This document shows, one piece after another, positions 1 through 8,538 of a stretch of 64,000 nucleotides of DNA. A program made the translations under genes and the position numbers. The first letter of the stretch is position 1. Every line of letters begins with the position of its first letter. The notes beneath the pieces are model-generated. The model saw nothing but the letters and a program-made list of their open reading frames with translations. It had not been told where the DNA came from and did not search any database. The stretch is from Flavobacterium frigoris PS1 (GTDB lineage Bacteria > Bacteroidota > Bacteroidia > Flavobacteriales > Flavobacteriaceae): NCBI RefSeq assembly GCF_000252125.1, contig NZ_AHKF01000010.1, positions 248,001 through 312,000 on the forward strand, written 5' to 3'.

Positions 1-174
1 ACAGTTAGGAGAGGTTAAAGTCATCAGTATTTTTACCTCGTAATCTGTGTTGACCATGACGTCATATATCAATCCTAATTCGTAAATATCAACAGGAATT
101 TCAGGATCGTAAATCGTTTTTAATTTTTTTACAATTGCTTCCCCTAAATCATTAGTGTCTATTTCTTGTGTCAT
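1..174 (-). CDS. sufT: SufT-like (DUF59/MIP18 family) Fe-S assembly protein, 3' end cut by window
   Basis: The gene runs off the left edge; 58 codons are visible from the ATG at 174. The translation starts MTQEIDTNDL and contains DPEIPVDIYELGLIYDV followed by MTLTSPNC, the DPE..D.GL.YD and TSPxC signature of the DUF59 (MIP18/PaaD-like) family. Members of this family help mature Fe-S proteins, and the gene sits downstream of sufE in the same orientation, so a role in SUF assembly is the natural reading. The 79 bp gap to sufE fits co-transcription. The symbol is by family and context only. Confidence 0.85.
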   Translation of the reverse strand, partial: MTQEIDTNDLGEAIVKKLKTIYDPEIPVDIYELGLIYDVMVNTDYEVKILMTLTSPNC

Positions 175-253
175 TTTTATTTTTGTTTAATTCTGTTATT
201 GTATTTTTCAACATAGGAGTCATTTAAGTTTTGAATTGACTTATATGTTGAAA

Positions 254-673
254 TTAATTCTTCGCATTGAATGCCAAAGCATACATTTTAATATTTTTTA
301 TCATCGATACCAAACCGTTTGCACGTGTTGGTGATAAATGTTCTTTGAGTCCTATTTCGTCAATAAAATTCATGTCAGCTTCAAGAATATCAGTAGCACT
401 TTGATTAGAAAAAGTCCGGATTAAAATGGCGATAATACCTTTGGTTAATATCGCATCGCTATCCGCGGTAAAGACTATTTTGTCTTCGTTTTGTTCGCCC
501 TGCAACCAGACTTTTGATTGACAACCTTTGATCAGATTGTCTTCTGTTTTGTATTCTTCTTCTATCAAAGGTAGTTTCTTTCCTAATTCGATGATGTATT
601 CATAACGTTCCATCCAGTCATCAAACATGGAGAATTCGTCTACGATTTCTTCTTGTATATCTTTAATTTTCAT
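254..673 (-). CDS. sufE: SufE-like cysteine desulfurase activator / sulfur acceptor
   Basis: The 139-residue product matches SufE in length and pattern: an N-terminal helix with the EIVDEFS motif and the conserved NLIKGCQSKVWL block, whose Cys51 accepts persulfide sulfur from SufS. I chose the ATG at 673; the longer frame to 688 would need a TTG start and adds five residues. This start overlaps the end of the upstream lipoprotein gene by 11 bp, so translation of the two is probably coupled. It passes sulfur from SufS to the SufBCD scaffold in the cytoplasm. No key residue is missing. Confidence 0.93.
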   Translation of the reverse strand: MKIKDIQEEIVDEFSMFDDWMERYEYIIELGKKLPLIEEEYKTEDNLIKGCQSKVWLQGEQNEDKIVFTADSDAILTKGIIAILIRTFSNQSATDILEADMNFIDEIGLKEHLSPTRANGLVSMIKNIKMYALAFNAKN

Positions 674-1106
674 TGTTTTGTTTTGCAAATGAAGTTATTA
701 TGTTTACGAATTTCTTAATTTCTTTTGGTGGAAAACCATTGTCAAAACTGCTGCTTTCGTAGTTTTTGTCTTTATATGTGATTTTCAAATTGGCAATTGC
801 GGCACCGTCATAAAATCGTTTTTCTGTAGGCGCTTTTAATTTTGCTAAACTATCCAATTCTACGGACTGGAAACAATTTACCAATTCTTTCCAGTCGGCA
901 TCTGAAATTTTTGTGGGAATCGTTTTCTCTTTTCCACTGCGGTCTGAAGAAATCGCAACCATTTGTTTCTCTATGGTGATCTTTTGGTAAAACCCCCTTG
1001 TGTTTGCCACATATTCAATTACAGCCGTGTCGATTTCCTGTTTTTGGTGATCGGAACAACCTTTTCCCAGAAAAAGGGTCAGTAACAATAAGGATAGTAT
1101 TTTCAT
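663..1106 (-). CDS. small lipoprotein of unknown function within the suf operon
   Basis: The 147-residue product begins MKILSLLLLTLFLGKGCSD, a short positively charged start, a hydrophobic core and a cysteine at position 17 that could be a lipidation site (the LGKGC lipobox is not ideal). I recognise no family in the rest of the protein. The gene lies 10 bp after sufS and overlaps sufE by 11 bp, so it must be co-transcribed with both. A predicted exported lipoprotein between two cytosolic sulfur-transfer genes is unexpected; nothing in the sequence shows a role in Fe-S assembly. Confidence 0.75.
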   Translation of the reverse strand: MKILSLLLLTLFLGKGCSDHQKQEIDTAVIEYVANTRGFYQKITIEKQMVAISSDRSGKEKTIPTKISDADWKELVNCFQSVELDSLAKLKAPTEKRFYDGAAIANLKITYKDKNYESSSFDNGFPPKEIKKFVNIITSFAKQNNEN

Positions 1107-1116
1107 ATGTTGAGTA

Positions 1117-2331
1117 TTAGGATAACATTGTTTTTGCTCTCTTAATGGCTTCTACCATAACGTCAATTTCCTCTTTGGTATTGTAAAAGGAGAATGAGGC
1201 TCTGATGGTTCCCGGAATTTTAAAATAATTCATTATCGGTTGTGCACAGTGGTGCCCGGTTCGCACCGCTATTCCTAATTTGTCAATAATAGTGCCAATA
1301 TCGTAAGGGTGAATTCCTTCAATATTAAACGAAATTACAGAAGTTTTTGTTGCGGCCGTACCATATATTTTCAAACCTTCAATTTCTAGTAGTCGTTTTG
1401 TTCCGTATTCCAACAATTCTAATTCTTGTTCTTGAATATTTTCAAAACCAACAGAATTCATATAGTCAACGGCTGTTCCTAGAACGATGCCGCCTGCAAT
1501 ATTAGGAGTTCCGGCTTCAAATTTATGGGGCAATTCAGCATAAGTAGTTTTTTCAAAAGTCACATCTTTGATCATTTCACCACCGCCTTGATAAGGAGGT
1601 AATTTATTTAACCAAGCTTCTTTTCCGTATAAAATGCCAACTCCTGTTGGGCCGCAGATTTTGTGTCCTGAGAAAACGTAAAAATCACAATCCAAAGCCT
1701 GAACATCTGGTATAAGGTGTGGAACAGCTTGCGCACCATCAATCAAAACTGCAGCGCCAAACTCATGGGCTTTGTCAATCATGTATTTAATAGGGTTGAC
1801 TGTTCCAAGTGCATTTGATATATGGTTTACGGTTACGACCTTAGTTTTATCCGACAATAATTTGTCATATTCTGCCATAATCAACTCACCATTGTCATTC
1901 ATAGGAATCACTTTTAGCGTAGCTCCTGTTTTTTCACACAACATTTGCCAAGGCACGATATTGCTGTGGTGCTCCATTGCAGAAACTAAAACTTCATCGC
2001 CGGGTTTTAAAATAGAAGCAAAGCCATTTGCGACTAAATTAATTCCGAAAGTGGTTCCTGAAGTAAAAAGTACTTCATGGGCAAACTCAGCGTTAATATG
2101 CTGCTGAATTTTTCCGCGAGACGATTCGTAGGCATCGGTAGCTAATTGACTCAAAGTGTGTACGCCACGATGGATATTAGCATTAATTTCTTGGTAATAT
2201 TTTGAAATCGCATCAATCACCACTTGTGGCTTTTGGGAAGTGGCTCCGTTATCGAAATAAACCAATGGTTTTCCGTTTACTTTCTGAGAAAGAATCGGAA
2301 AATCGGCTCTAATTTTATTTATGTCTAACAT
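1117..2331 (-). CDS. sufS: SufS-type cysteine desulfurase
   Basis: The 404-residue protein is a class V PLP-dependent aminotransferase-fold enzyme that removes sulfur from L-cysteine. Visible landmarks are the N-terminal YFDNGATSQKP, the PLP-lysine motif FSGHKICGPTG near residue 225, and RTGHHCAQP with catalytic Cys362 in a short active-site segment, typical of group II (SufS) rather than IscS. It heads a minus-strand operon with the lipoprotein, sufE and the sufT-like gene. A TACTTTTG element lies about 115 bp upstream of its start (2447-2454, minus strand). Confidence 0.96.
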   Translation of the reverse strand: MLDINKIRADFPILSQKVNGKPLVYFDNGATSQKPQVVIDAISKYYQEINANIHRGVHTLSQLATDAYESSRGKIQQHINAEFAHEVLFTSGTTFGINLVANGFASILKPGDEVLVSAMEHHSNIVPWQMLCEKTGATLKVIPMNDNGELIMAEYDKLLSDKTKVVTVNHISNALGTVNPIKYMIDKAHEFGAAVLIDGAQAVPHLIPDVQALDCDFYVFSGHKICGPTGVGILYGKEAWLNKLPPYQGGGEMIKDVTFEKTTYAELPHKFEAGTPNIAGGIVLGTAVDYMNSVGFENIQEQELELLEYGTKRLLEIEGLKIYGTAATKTSVISFNIEGIHPYDIGTIIDKLGIAVRTGHHCAQPIMNYFKIPGTIRASFSFYNTKEEIDVMVEAIKRAKTMLS

Positions 2332-2670
2332 TTTATCTGTTTGTTTTTATGGTTTTTTTATTGGTCAGATACAATGCCAGTAATTAACATTTTTTAGATA
2401 AACCAATATGATATTTTTGCTTTATTATTTAGAATTTTTCTAAATACAAAAGTAAGAAAAACTAAATTGTTTTAGGCATTATTTCCCCAATTAACTTATG
2501 TTAAATTCGGATTTTTTATGAAATAATAGCAATGTAATTATAAGATAAAATTAATTATATTGCATTGTTTTACAAATAACTACTATGAAATAAGCATAGT
2601 GAAAACTCAACATTGAAACCGAGGAATAGATGCGAATTCATATTCCGATAAAAACAAATTTTAACTACGT
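2332..2670. other. divergent intergenic region between sufS and the serine hydrolase
   Basis: This 339 bp A/T-rich stretch separates two divergent genes and holds no convincing coding frame. On the minus strand, 2447-2454 reads TACTTTTG, which fits the Bacteroidota -7 consensus TAnnTTTG and could serve sufS; I did not find a matching -33 TTG at the right distance. I see no terminator or repeat. Confidence 0.5.
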
Positions 2671-4017
2671 ATGAAAAAAACATTTAAACTTCTGGGATTA
2701 GTTGTATTTATCTTTATTTTTTATTTAGGATACACCAGCTATCCAAAACTTGATCTGATTTCTGGATTTTCTGCTAAAAGTGTCGCTTCTGGACATTTTA
2801 TTGATAATCGTCCACAAGAAATGATTGAGAACGGAGATAATGATATTGATATGATAGATTTAGCGACAAATCATATTGTAGAAAGTGAAAAATATGCAAC
2901 GGCTTCAGTATATGGGTTGCAGGAAAGAAAAGCCATTTATCGGGAGGGTTTAGGAGTAACCTTAGTTGATAGCGATTTTGACGAGACAAAACCATATGAG
3001 GTGCCTAACAGGACTTTTATAAAAAATAAGTCGCCTTTTCCATATGGGAATAATGAACCCAAAGACACGGTATTTAGTGACGTTGATTATGATAAGTTAA
3101 ATTTGGCTGTAGCCAATGCTTTTGATGTCGAGGATAAAAAGGATAAAAGAACACGCTCATTATTAGTGATCTATAAAGATAAAATCATTGCCGAAAAATA
3201 CGATACGGGTTTCAATAAAGAGAGTAAAATTTTAGGTTGGTCAATGACCAAAAGTATTACAAGTGCTATTTTTGGCGTTTTGCAAAAACAGAGGAAATAT
3301 GATATTTACCAAGCAGCACCAGTTCAGGAGTGGCAAAATGACAGCCGAAAGTTAATTACAACAAATGATTTGCTTCATATGAACTCCGGTCTGGAATGGG
3401 AAGAAAACTACAGCACAATTTGTGATGCGACGAAAATGCTTTTTATGTCTCAAGACATGTCACGTGCGCAATTAGAAAAACCAGCGGCATTCAAGCCTAA
3501 TTCGAATTGGAATTATTCGTCAGGAACGACCAATTTATTGTCTGGGATTTTGCGCCAACAGTTCAAAACGCATCAGGAGTATTTAGATTTTTGGTATTCT
3601 GCCCTGATTGATAAAATAGGGATGAATTCTATGGTTATAGAAACGGATATGGTAGGTAATTATGTTGGTTCTTCTTATGGATGGGCAACAACCAGGGATT
3701 GGGCAAAATTTGGCTTGTTGTATTTGCACAAAGGTAATTGGAATGGAGATCAGATTCTAGAGGAAAGCTGGGTAAAATACACTGCAAAACCTACCAATAC
3801 ATCTGATGGGAAATATGGGGCGCAGTTTTGGTTGAATGCTGGAGGAAAATTTCCTGATGTCCCAAGAGAAATGTATTACTGTAGCGGTTTTCAAGGACAG
3901 ATGGTGGCTATTATCCCGTCACATGACTTGGTGATTGTTCGGATGGGGCTGAAGGAAGATCCTGAATTTGATTTTAATGGAATGTTGAAAGGAATAATTG
4001 GAAGTTTTAAGAAATAA
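2671..4017 (+). CDS. serine hydrolase of the beta-lactamase / class C PBP family
   Basis: The 448-residue protein has an N-terminal membrane segment or uncleaved signal (residues 5-20) and then a serine beta-lactamase-like domain. The SxxK motif is SMTK at 191-194, and the second motif is YSS at about 282 (YSSGTTN), as in AmpC/esterase relatives. The C-terminal region with CSGFQGQMVAIIPS and VIVRMG is the usual end of this fold. The substrate cannot be told from sequence; peptides, esters or peptidoglycan stems are all possible. It is alone on the plus strand between two blocks of suf genes, with terminator-like sequence after it. Confidence 0.88.
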   Translation: MKKTFKLLGLVVFIFIFYLGYTSYPKLDLISGFSAKSVASGHFIDNRPQEMIENGDNDIDMIDLATNHIVESEKYATASVYGLQERKAIYREGLGVTLVDSDFDETKPYEVPNRTFIKNKSPFPYGNNEPKDTVFSDVDYDKLNLAVANAFDVEDKKDKRTRSLLVIYKDKIIAEKYDTGFNKESKILGWSMTKSITSAIFGVLQKQRKYDIYQAAPVQEWQNDSRKLITTNDLLHMNSGLEWEENYSTICDATKMLFMSQDMSRAQLEKPAAFKPNSNWNYSSGTTNLLSGILRQQFKTHQEYLDFWYSALIDKIGMNSMVIETDMVGNYVGSSYGWATTRDWAKFGLLYLHKGNWNGDQILEESWVKYTAKPTNTSDGKYGAQFWLNAGGKFPDVPREMYYCSGFQGQMVAIIPSHDLVIVRMGLKEDPEFDFNGMLKGIIGSFKK

Positions 4018-4077
4018 GTTTTAACCGCAAAAGCACTTAGAAAAGAAGTTATAATAATGCAAAGCTTTGTTTCTTTT

Positions 4078-4160
4078 AGCCCCGATAGCAATAAAAATCC
4101 TTTTCTTGTTTTTCTTTAAAACAATAAAAGATTGAAATGGGAAGCGGGAATAGCTTCTAG
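4078..4160 (-). repeat. dispersed intergenic hairpin repeat, copy A
   Basis: Read on the minus strand this starts TAGAAGCTATTCCCGCTTCC, has a central imperfect stem around CTTGTTTTTCTTTAAAACAA, and ends CTATCGGGGCTA. It matches copies at 46920-47001 (plus) and, at its ends, 24281-24386 (plus). It lies between convergent genes and may help end transcription. Confidence 0.75.
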
Positions 4161-4179
4161 AAAAACATAAAAATAAAAA

Positions 4180-4210
4180 GGGCGCAAAGTTTAGTAAAAC
4201 TCTGCGCCCC
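4180..4210. terminator. hairpin between convergent serine hydrolase and sufD
   Basis: GGGCGCAAAGTTT pairs with AAACTCTGCGCCC across a short loop with one mismatch. It lies between two genes that converge, so it probably stops transcription from one or both sides. There is no long T-run directly after it, so its efficiency is uncertain. Confidence 0.55.
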
Positions 4211-4227
4211 TTGTGTATTCCTTGGCG

Positions 4228-4245
4228 TCCCGATAGCTATCGGGA
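4228..4245. repeat. perfect 18-bp palindrome TCCCGATAGCTATCGGGA
   Basis: An uninterrupted palindrome lies 14 bp downstream of the sufD stop codon. Its half resembles the CTATCGGGGCTA end of repeat copy A at 4078-4160, so it may be a decayed or minimal version of the same dispersed element. As RNA it would fold without a proper loop, which makes a DNA-level role or mobile-repeat remnant more likely than a terminator. Confidence 0.6.
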
Positions 4246-4258
4246 TTGCCTTTTATAA

Positions 4259-5575
4259 TTACAAATCAAAACCAATTTTCACGCCTAATTTGTTAGCGAT
4301 GATTTTAGTAATTCTTTGTTTTAATTCAGGTATTTTGATATTTTCTATAACTGCATTCGAGAATGCATACATCAATAACGCTTTTGCTTCTTTTTTAGGG
4401 ATTCCACGTGCTTGCATATAGAACATTGCCGTTTCGTCTAATTGTCCGATGGTACAACCATGAGAACATTTTACGTCATCAGCAAAAATTTCCAATTGCG
4501 GTTTAGCATTTATTGTAGCTTTGTCGCTCAATAAAATGTTGTTACTTTTTTGAAATGCATTCGTTTTTTGCGCTTCTCTTTCTACATATACTTTTCCGTT
4601 GAAAACGCCTGTTGAGCGATCAGAATAGATTCCTTTATAATCTTGGAAGCTTTCGCAGTTTGGAGTAGAATGTTTCACTAATGTATAATGATCTACATGT
4701 TGCTTTTCACCAATAATAGTGATTCCGTTTAATGTACTTGTCAATCTTTCGCCAAAGTGATAGAAATTCAAATTATTTCTAGTTATGTTTCCTCCAAAAG
4801 AGAAGGTATGAACCGAAACATGACTTTCCTGTTTTTGGGAAACATAGGTGTTATCTATAAGATTAGCAGTCAGATTGTCATTTTGAATTTTGTAGAAATC
4901 TACAATCGCACGTTTTTGTGCAAAAATCTCTGTAACCGAATTGGTTAAAACAGGATTGTCATTCAAGCTCTGGTGACGCTCAATAATTTGGACATGAGAA
5001 TTCTCACCTACAATCACCAAGTTTCTTGGCTGTGTCATCAAGGCAGCTTCGCTTCCAGTAGAGAAATACATGATTTCAATAGGTTTGTCAGCCACTTTAC
5101 TTTTTGGGATGTTGATATAAGCTCCTTCAATGGCGAAAGCCGTATTCAACGAAGTTAAACTATCGTCTTTATTGGCAATCTGGTTGAAGTAAGTGTCAAT
5201 AACCATTTTGTACTTTGGTTTCGTCAATGCCGATGCCATTAAGCAAACATCAATTCCTTCATGAGTTGTTGATGATAAATGAGAACTGAATACACCGTCA
5301 ATAAACACTACTTTGTAGGTGTCTACTTCGTGTAAAAAGTATTTCTGTACATCAGAATATTGAATGTTGCTTTCTGTTTTTGGAAAAACGGTAAAGTCAT
5401 TTTTTAAGATGGCGTTTAGCGATGTGTATTTCCAAGCTTCGTCTTTTTTGGTTGGGAAACCTTTATTTTCAAAGTTTTTTATGGCTGAAGTTCTCACATC
5501 ATGAAGTTCAGAATGAACATCGATGCGCTCTTCAAAAGCCATAAAAGACGATACTAATTTTTCTTTTAAATCCAT
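4259..5575 (-). CDS. sufD: SufD, Fe-S cluster assembly scaffold subunit
   Basis: The 438-residue product follows sufC on the minus strand. Its C-terminal half carries the SufB/SufD beta-helix core, with CSHGCTIGQLDETAMFYMQ and RGIPKKEAKALLMYAF, and the N-terminal part is divergent as usual for SufD. SufD pairs with SufB and two SufC subunits to form the SufBC2D scaffold on which clusters are built. The gene is separated from sufC by a TTTAAAC-rich inverted repeat (5588-5655), so it may be partly uncoupled from the upstream genes. Confidence 0.95.
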   Translation of the reverse strand: MDLKEKLVSSFMAFEERIDVHSELHDVRTSAIKNFENKGFPTKKDEAWKYTSLNAILKNDFTVFPKTESNIQYSDVQKYFLHEVDTYKVVFIDGVFSSHLSSTTHEGIDVCLMASALTKPKYKMVIDTYFNQIANKDDSLTSLNTAFAIEGAYINIPKSKVADKPIEIMYFSTGSEAALMTQPRNLVIVGENSHVQIIERHQSLNDNPVLTNSVTEIFAQKRAIVDFYKIQNDNLTANLIDNTYVSQKQESHVSVHTFSFGGNITRNNLNFYHFGERLTSTLNGITIIGEKQHVDHYTLVKHSTPNCESFQDYKGIYSDRSTGVFNGKVYVEREAQKTNAFQKSNNILLSDKATINAKPQLEIFADDVKCSHGCTIGQLDETAMFYMQARGIPKKEAKALLMYAFSNAVIENIKIPELKQRITKIIANKLGVKIGFDL

Positions 5576-5587
5576 TTTTATAGTTTT

Positions 5588-5655
5588 TGTTTAAAGTTTA
5601 AGGTTTAAAAGTTTAAAGTTATTTTGAGGTAACTTTAAACTTTAGACTTTAAACA
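5588..5655. repeat. TTTAAAC-rich inverted repeat between sufC and sufD
   Basis: The spacer contains iterated GTTTAAAG/GGTTTAAAAG units followed by their inverse, so AAGTTTAAAGTTA faces TAACTTTAAACTT around TTTTGAGG. Similar A/T-only inverted repeats fill other spacers in the window (36359-36432, 53182-53236). Confidence 0.6.
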
Positions 5656-5659
5656 AATT

Positions 5660-6412
5660 TTATGCTTCTTGTTCTTGTTTGATCCAGTCGTATCCTCTTT
5701 CTTCAAGCTCTAAAGCTAAAGAAGCGTCTCCAGATTTTACTATTTTGCCGTTAAGTAAAACATGAACGAAATCAGGAACGATATAATCTAATAAACGTTG
5801 GTAGTGCGTAATTACTACAATTGCGTTTTTGTCGCTTTTTAATTTATTAACTCCGTTAGCTACGATACGTAATGCATCAATATCTAATCCAGAATCAGTT
5901 TCATCAAGAATAGCCAATTTTGGTTCCAACATCGCCATTTGGAAAATTTCATTACGTTTTTTCTCTCCACCAGAAAAACCTTCGTTTAATGAACGAGAAA
6001 GAAACTTTCTGTCGATTTCCAATAATTCTGATTTCTCACGAATCACTTTTAGCATTTCGTTAGCAGGCATTTCTTCCTTACCGTTTGCTTTACGAGTTTC
6101 GTTAATAGCTGTTCTAATAAAATTAGTTACAGAAACTCCTGGAATCTCCACTGGATATTGAAACGACAAGAAAACACCTTTATGAGCTCTCTCTTCTGGA
6201 GCCAAATCAGAAAGGTCTTCTCCTTCTAAAGAGATTTCTCCTTCAGTCACTTCGTAAGTTTCGTTTCCTGCAATGATCGAAGCAAGTGTGCTTTTTCCGG
6301 CACCGTTAGGTCCCATTATGGCGTGAATTTCTCCTGCTTTTACTTCAAGGTTGATTCCTTTTAATATTTCTTTATCCCCAATTGAGGCATGTAAATTTTT
6401 TATTGATAACAT
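5660..6412 (-). CDS. sufC: SufC, ABC-type ATPase of Fe-S assembly
   Basis: The 250-residue ATPase has Walker A GPNGAGKST at 34-42, the SufC-type signature region LNEGFSGGEKKRNEI, and Walker B LAILDETDSGLDIDALR. It powers the SufBC2D scaffold in the cytoplasm and is not a transporter component. Length and motifs are fully typical. It lies 32 bp downstream of sufB and upstream of sufD. Confidence 0.97.
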   Translation of the reverse strand: MLSIKNLHASIGDKEILKGINLEVKAGEIHAIMGPNGAGKSTLASIIAGNETYEVTEGEISLEGEDLSDLAPEERAHKGVFLSFQYPVEIPGVSVTNFIRTAINETRKANGKEEMPANEMLKVIREKSELLEIDRKFLSRSLNEGFSGGEKKRNEIFQMAMLEPKLAILDETDSGLDIDALRIVANGVNKLKSDKNAIVVITHYQRLLDYIVPDFVHVLLNGKIVKSGDASLALELEERGYDWIKQEQEA

Positions 6413-6444
6413 AAATATCTTGTTTTTATAATGTCTTAAAAAGT

Positions 6445-7893
6445 TTATCCTACCGAACCTTCTAAGGAAATTTCTAATAATTTTTGTGCTTCTACTGCGA
6501 ATTCCATTGGCAACTTGTTTAAAACTTCTTTACTGAAACCGTTAACGATTAAAGCAATGGCTTTTTCAGTTGGAATTCCACGTTGGTTACAATAGAAAAC
6601 TTGGTCTTCACCAATTTTGCTTGTAGTAGCCTCATGTTCCACTTTAGCTGTTGGATTTTTACTTTCGATATATGGGAAAGTATGCGCGCCACAATTGTTT
6701 CCCATTAATAAGGAATCGCATTGCGAAAAATTGCGGGCATTTTCAGCAGTTGGTCCAATTTTAACCAAACCACGGTAGCTGTTTTGTGATTTTCCAGCAG
6801 AAATACCTTTAGAAATAATGGTCGACTTGGAGTTTTTACCAATGTGGATCATTTTCGTTCCTGTATCTGCTTGTTGGAAATTATTAGTTACAGCAATAGA
6901 ATAAAATTCCCCTACTGAATTATCTCCTTTTAAAATAACAGATGGATATTTCCAAGTTACTGCGGAACCAGTTTCTACTTGTGTCCAAGAAATTTTAGCA
7001 TTTTTCTCGCAGATTCCTCTTTTGGTTACAAAATTGAAAACTCCACCTTTACCTTCTTTATTTCCAGGGTACCAGTTTTGAACAGTTGAGTATTTGATTT
7101 CAGCATCGTCTAGTGCGATTAGTTCAACTACAGCTGCGTGCAATTGGTTTTCGTCACGACTTGGCGCCGTACAGCCTTCTAGATAGGATACGTAACTACC
7201 TTCGTCTGCAATTAGTAATGTTCTTTCGAACTGTCCTGTTCCTGCTTGATTTATTCTAAAGTAAGTTGAAAGCTCCATTGGGCAACGAACGCCTTTTGGA
7301 ATATAGCAAAATGATCCGTCAGAGAAAACAGCTGAATTTAATGCAGCGTAAAAATTGTCTTTTTGTGGAACTACTGTTCCTAAATGTTTACGAACTAATT
7401 CTGGATGCTCTTTAATAGCTTCAGAAATACTCATAAAGATAATTCCTTTTTCTCCTAATGTTTTCTTGAATGTTGTCGCTACTGAAACGGAGTCAACTAC
7501 AATATCCATAGCCACATTATTCATCATCTTTTGCTCATCAACAGAGATGCCTAACTTTTTGTACATTTCTAAAAGTTCAGGATCTACGTCATCTAATGTC
7601 TTATTAGGGTCTACTGCTTTTGGAGCTGAGTAATAAGAAATAGCCTGAAAGTCTGGTTTTTCATAATGCACATTAGCCCATTCTGGCTCGGTCATTTCTT
7701 GCCAAGCACGAAATGCCTCAATACGCCAGTCGGTCATCCATTGTGGCTCTTCTTTTCTATGGGAAATGGCACGAACAATATCTTCGTTTAGTCCAATAGG
7801 AAAGGTGTCCGATTCTAACTCGGTATAAAATCCGTACTCGTATTCTTTAGTTTCGAGTTCGATTTTTAAATCGTCTTCTGTATATTTACTCAT
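6445..7893 (-). CDS. sufB: SufB, Fe-S cluster assembly scaffold subunit
   Basis: The 482-residue product is full length for SufB. It shows the conserved blocks [55 protein letters not shown] and [17 protein letters not shown]. SufB carries the nascent Fe-S cluster in the SufBC2D complex. It follows the sufA-like gene by 57 bp; this spacer contains a short inverted motif (AAGTC...GACTT) but no strong terminator. Confidence 0.97.
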   Translation of the reverse strand: MSKYTEDDLKIELETKEYEYGFYTELESDTFPIGLNEDIVRAISHRKEEPQWMTDWRIEAFRAWQEMTEPEWANVHYEKPDFQAISYYSAPKAVDPNKTLDDVDPELLEMYKKLGISVDEQKMMNNVAMDIVVDSVSVATTFKKTLGEKGIIFMSISEAIKEHPELVRKHLGTVVPQKDNFYAALNSAVFSDGSFCYIPKGVRCPMELSTYFRINQAGTGQFERTLLIADEGSYVSYLEGCTAPSRDENQLHAAVVELIALDDAEIKYSTVQNWYPGNKEGKGGVFNFVTKRGICEKNAKISWTQVETGSAVTWKYPSVILKGDNSVGEFYSIAVTNNFQQADTGTKMIHIGKNSKSTIISKGISAGKSQNSYRGLVKIGPTAENARNFSQCDSLLMGNNCGAHTFPYIESKNPTAKVEHEATTSKIGEDQVFYCNQRGIPTEKAIALIVNGFSKEVLNKLPMEFAVEAQKLLEISLEGSVG

Positions 7894-7950
7894 GTTTTTT
7901 GTCTTAAAGGTTTAAAGTCATTGTAAGTCTTTCGACTTTATGATTTTTGA

Positions 7951-8280
7951 CTACAAAGAGAAACTCTCTCCACAACCACAGGTTCTACTTGCATTTGGAT
8001 TGTTAAAAACAAATCCTTTGCCATTGATCCCTCCTGAAAATTCTAGGATGGTTCCGGCTAAATAGAGAAAAGATTTTTTCTCTACTGCAATTGTTATATC
8101 GTTGTCTATGAAAATTTTATCGTCTTCACCCTTAGTTTTATCGAACTTTAAATCATAAGACAAGCCCGAACATCCACCGCTTTTTACGCCAACTCTAACA
8201 TAGTCGACTGCAGCATCAAAGCCATCTTCTTTCATCAAGTCGATGATTTTCTTTTTGGCAGTATCAGAAACTTTTATCAT
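7951..8280 (-). CDS. sufA: A-type Fe-S carrier protein (HesB/IscA/SufA family)
   Basis: The 109-residue protein has the three A-type cysteines: Cys37 in GGCSGLSY and Cys101/Cys103 in TCGCGESF at the C-terminus. I start it at the ATG at 8280, giving MIKVSDTAKKKIIDL; a longer frame to 8409 would add 43 residues unlike the family and would swallow the putative promoter at 8310-8317. It carries clusters from the scaffold to target proteins and is the first gene of the suf operon. Whether it is SufA, IscA or ErpA in the strict sense cannot be decided. Confidence 0.92.
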   Translation of the reverse strand: MIKVSDTAKKKIIDLMKEDGFDAAVDYVRVGVKSGGCSGLSYDLKFDKTKGEDDKIFIDNDITIAVEKKSFLYLAGTILEFSGGINGKGFVFNNPNASRTCGCGESFSL

Positions 8281-8309
8281 TGTTATATTGATTTTGTCTA
8301 AATTAACCA

Positions 8310-8317
8310 CAAAGGTA
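8310..8317 (-). promoter_or_regulatory. putative -7 element (TACCTTTG) of the suf operon
   Basis: On the minus strand TACCTTTG fits the Bacteroidota -7 consensus TAnnTTTG and lies 30 bp before the sufA-like ATG. No clear -33 TTG was found at the usual 17-23 bp spacing, so this is a moderate call. It supports the ATG at 8280 over the longer frame. Confidence 0.45.
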
Positions 8318-8538
8318 CTATATAAAAATCTCTTTCCATAACTGATAACATTTTTATAACAAATGATAAAATAGAAAAAGTCTATATGATTTGTTTTAAA
8401 GCAAATCAATTTTCATAAATTGCAATCTATTATGGAGGAAGTAAAAGCTTCAAAGCGTTTCCTTTTCCCTATATAAGGTTAAGATGATCTAAATCGAATC
8501 CTTTATTCCTTAATTTTTTAATCTTTCAAATCAAAAAA

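Noticed and set aside
1772..2107. 111-codon plus-strand frame inside sufS
   Set aside because: It is antisense to the conserved cysteine desulfurase and has no recognisable domain.
8281..8409. Extended N-terminus of the sufA-like gene
   Set aside because: The extra 43 residues do not resemble the family and the region contains a putative promoter element; the ATG at 8280 gives the usual length.
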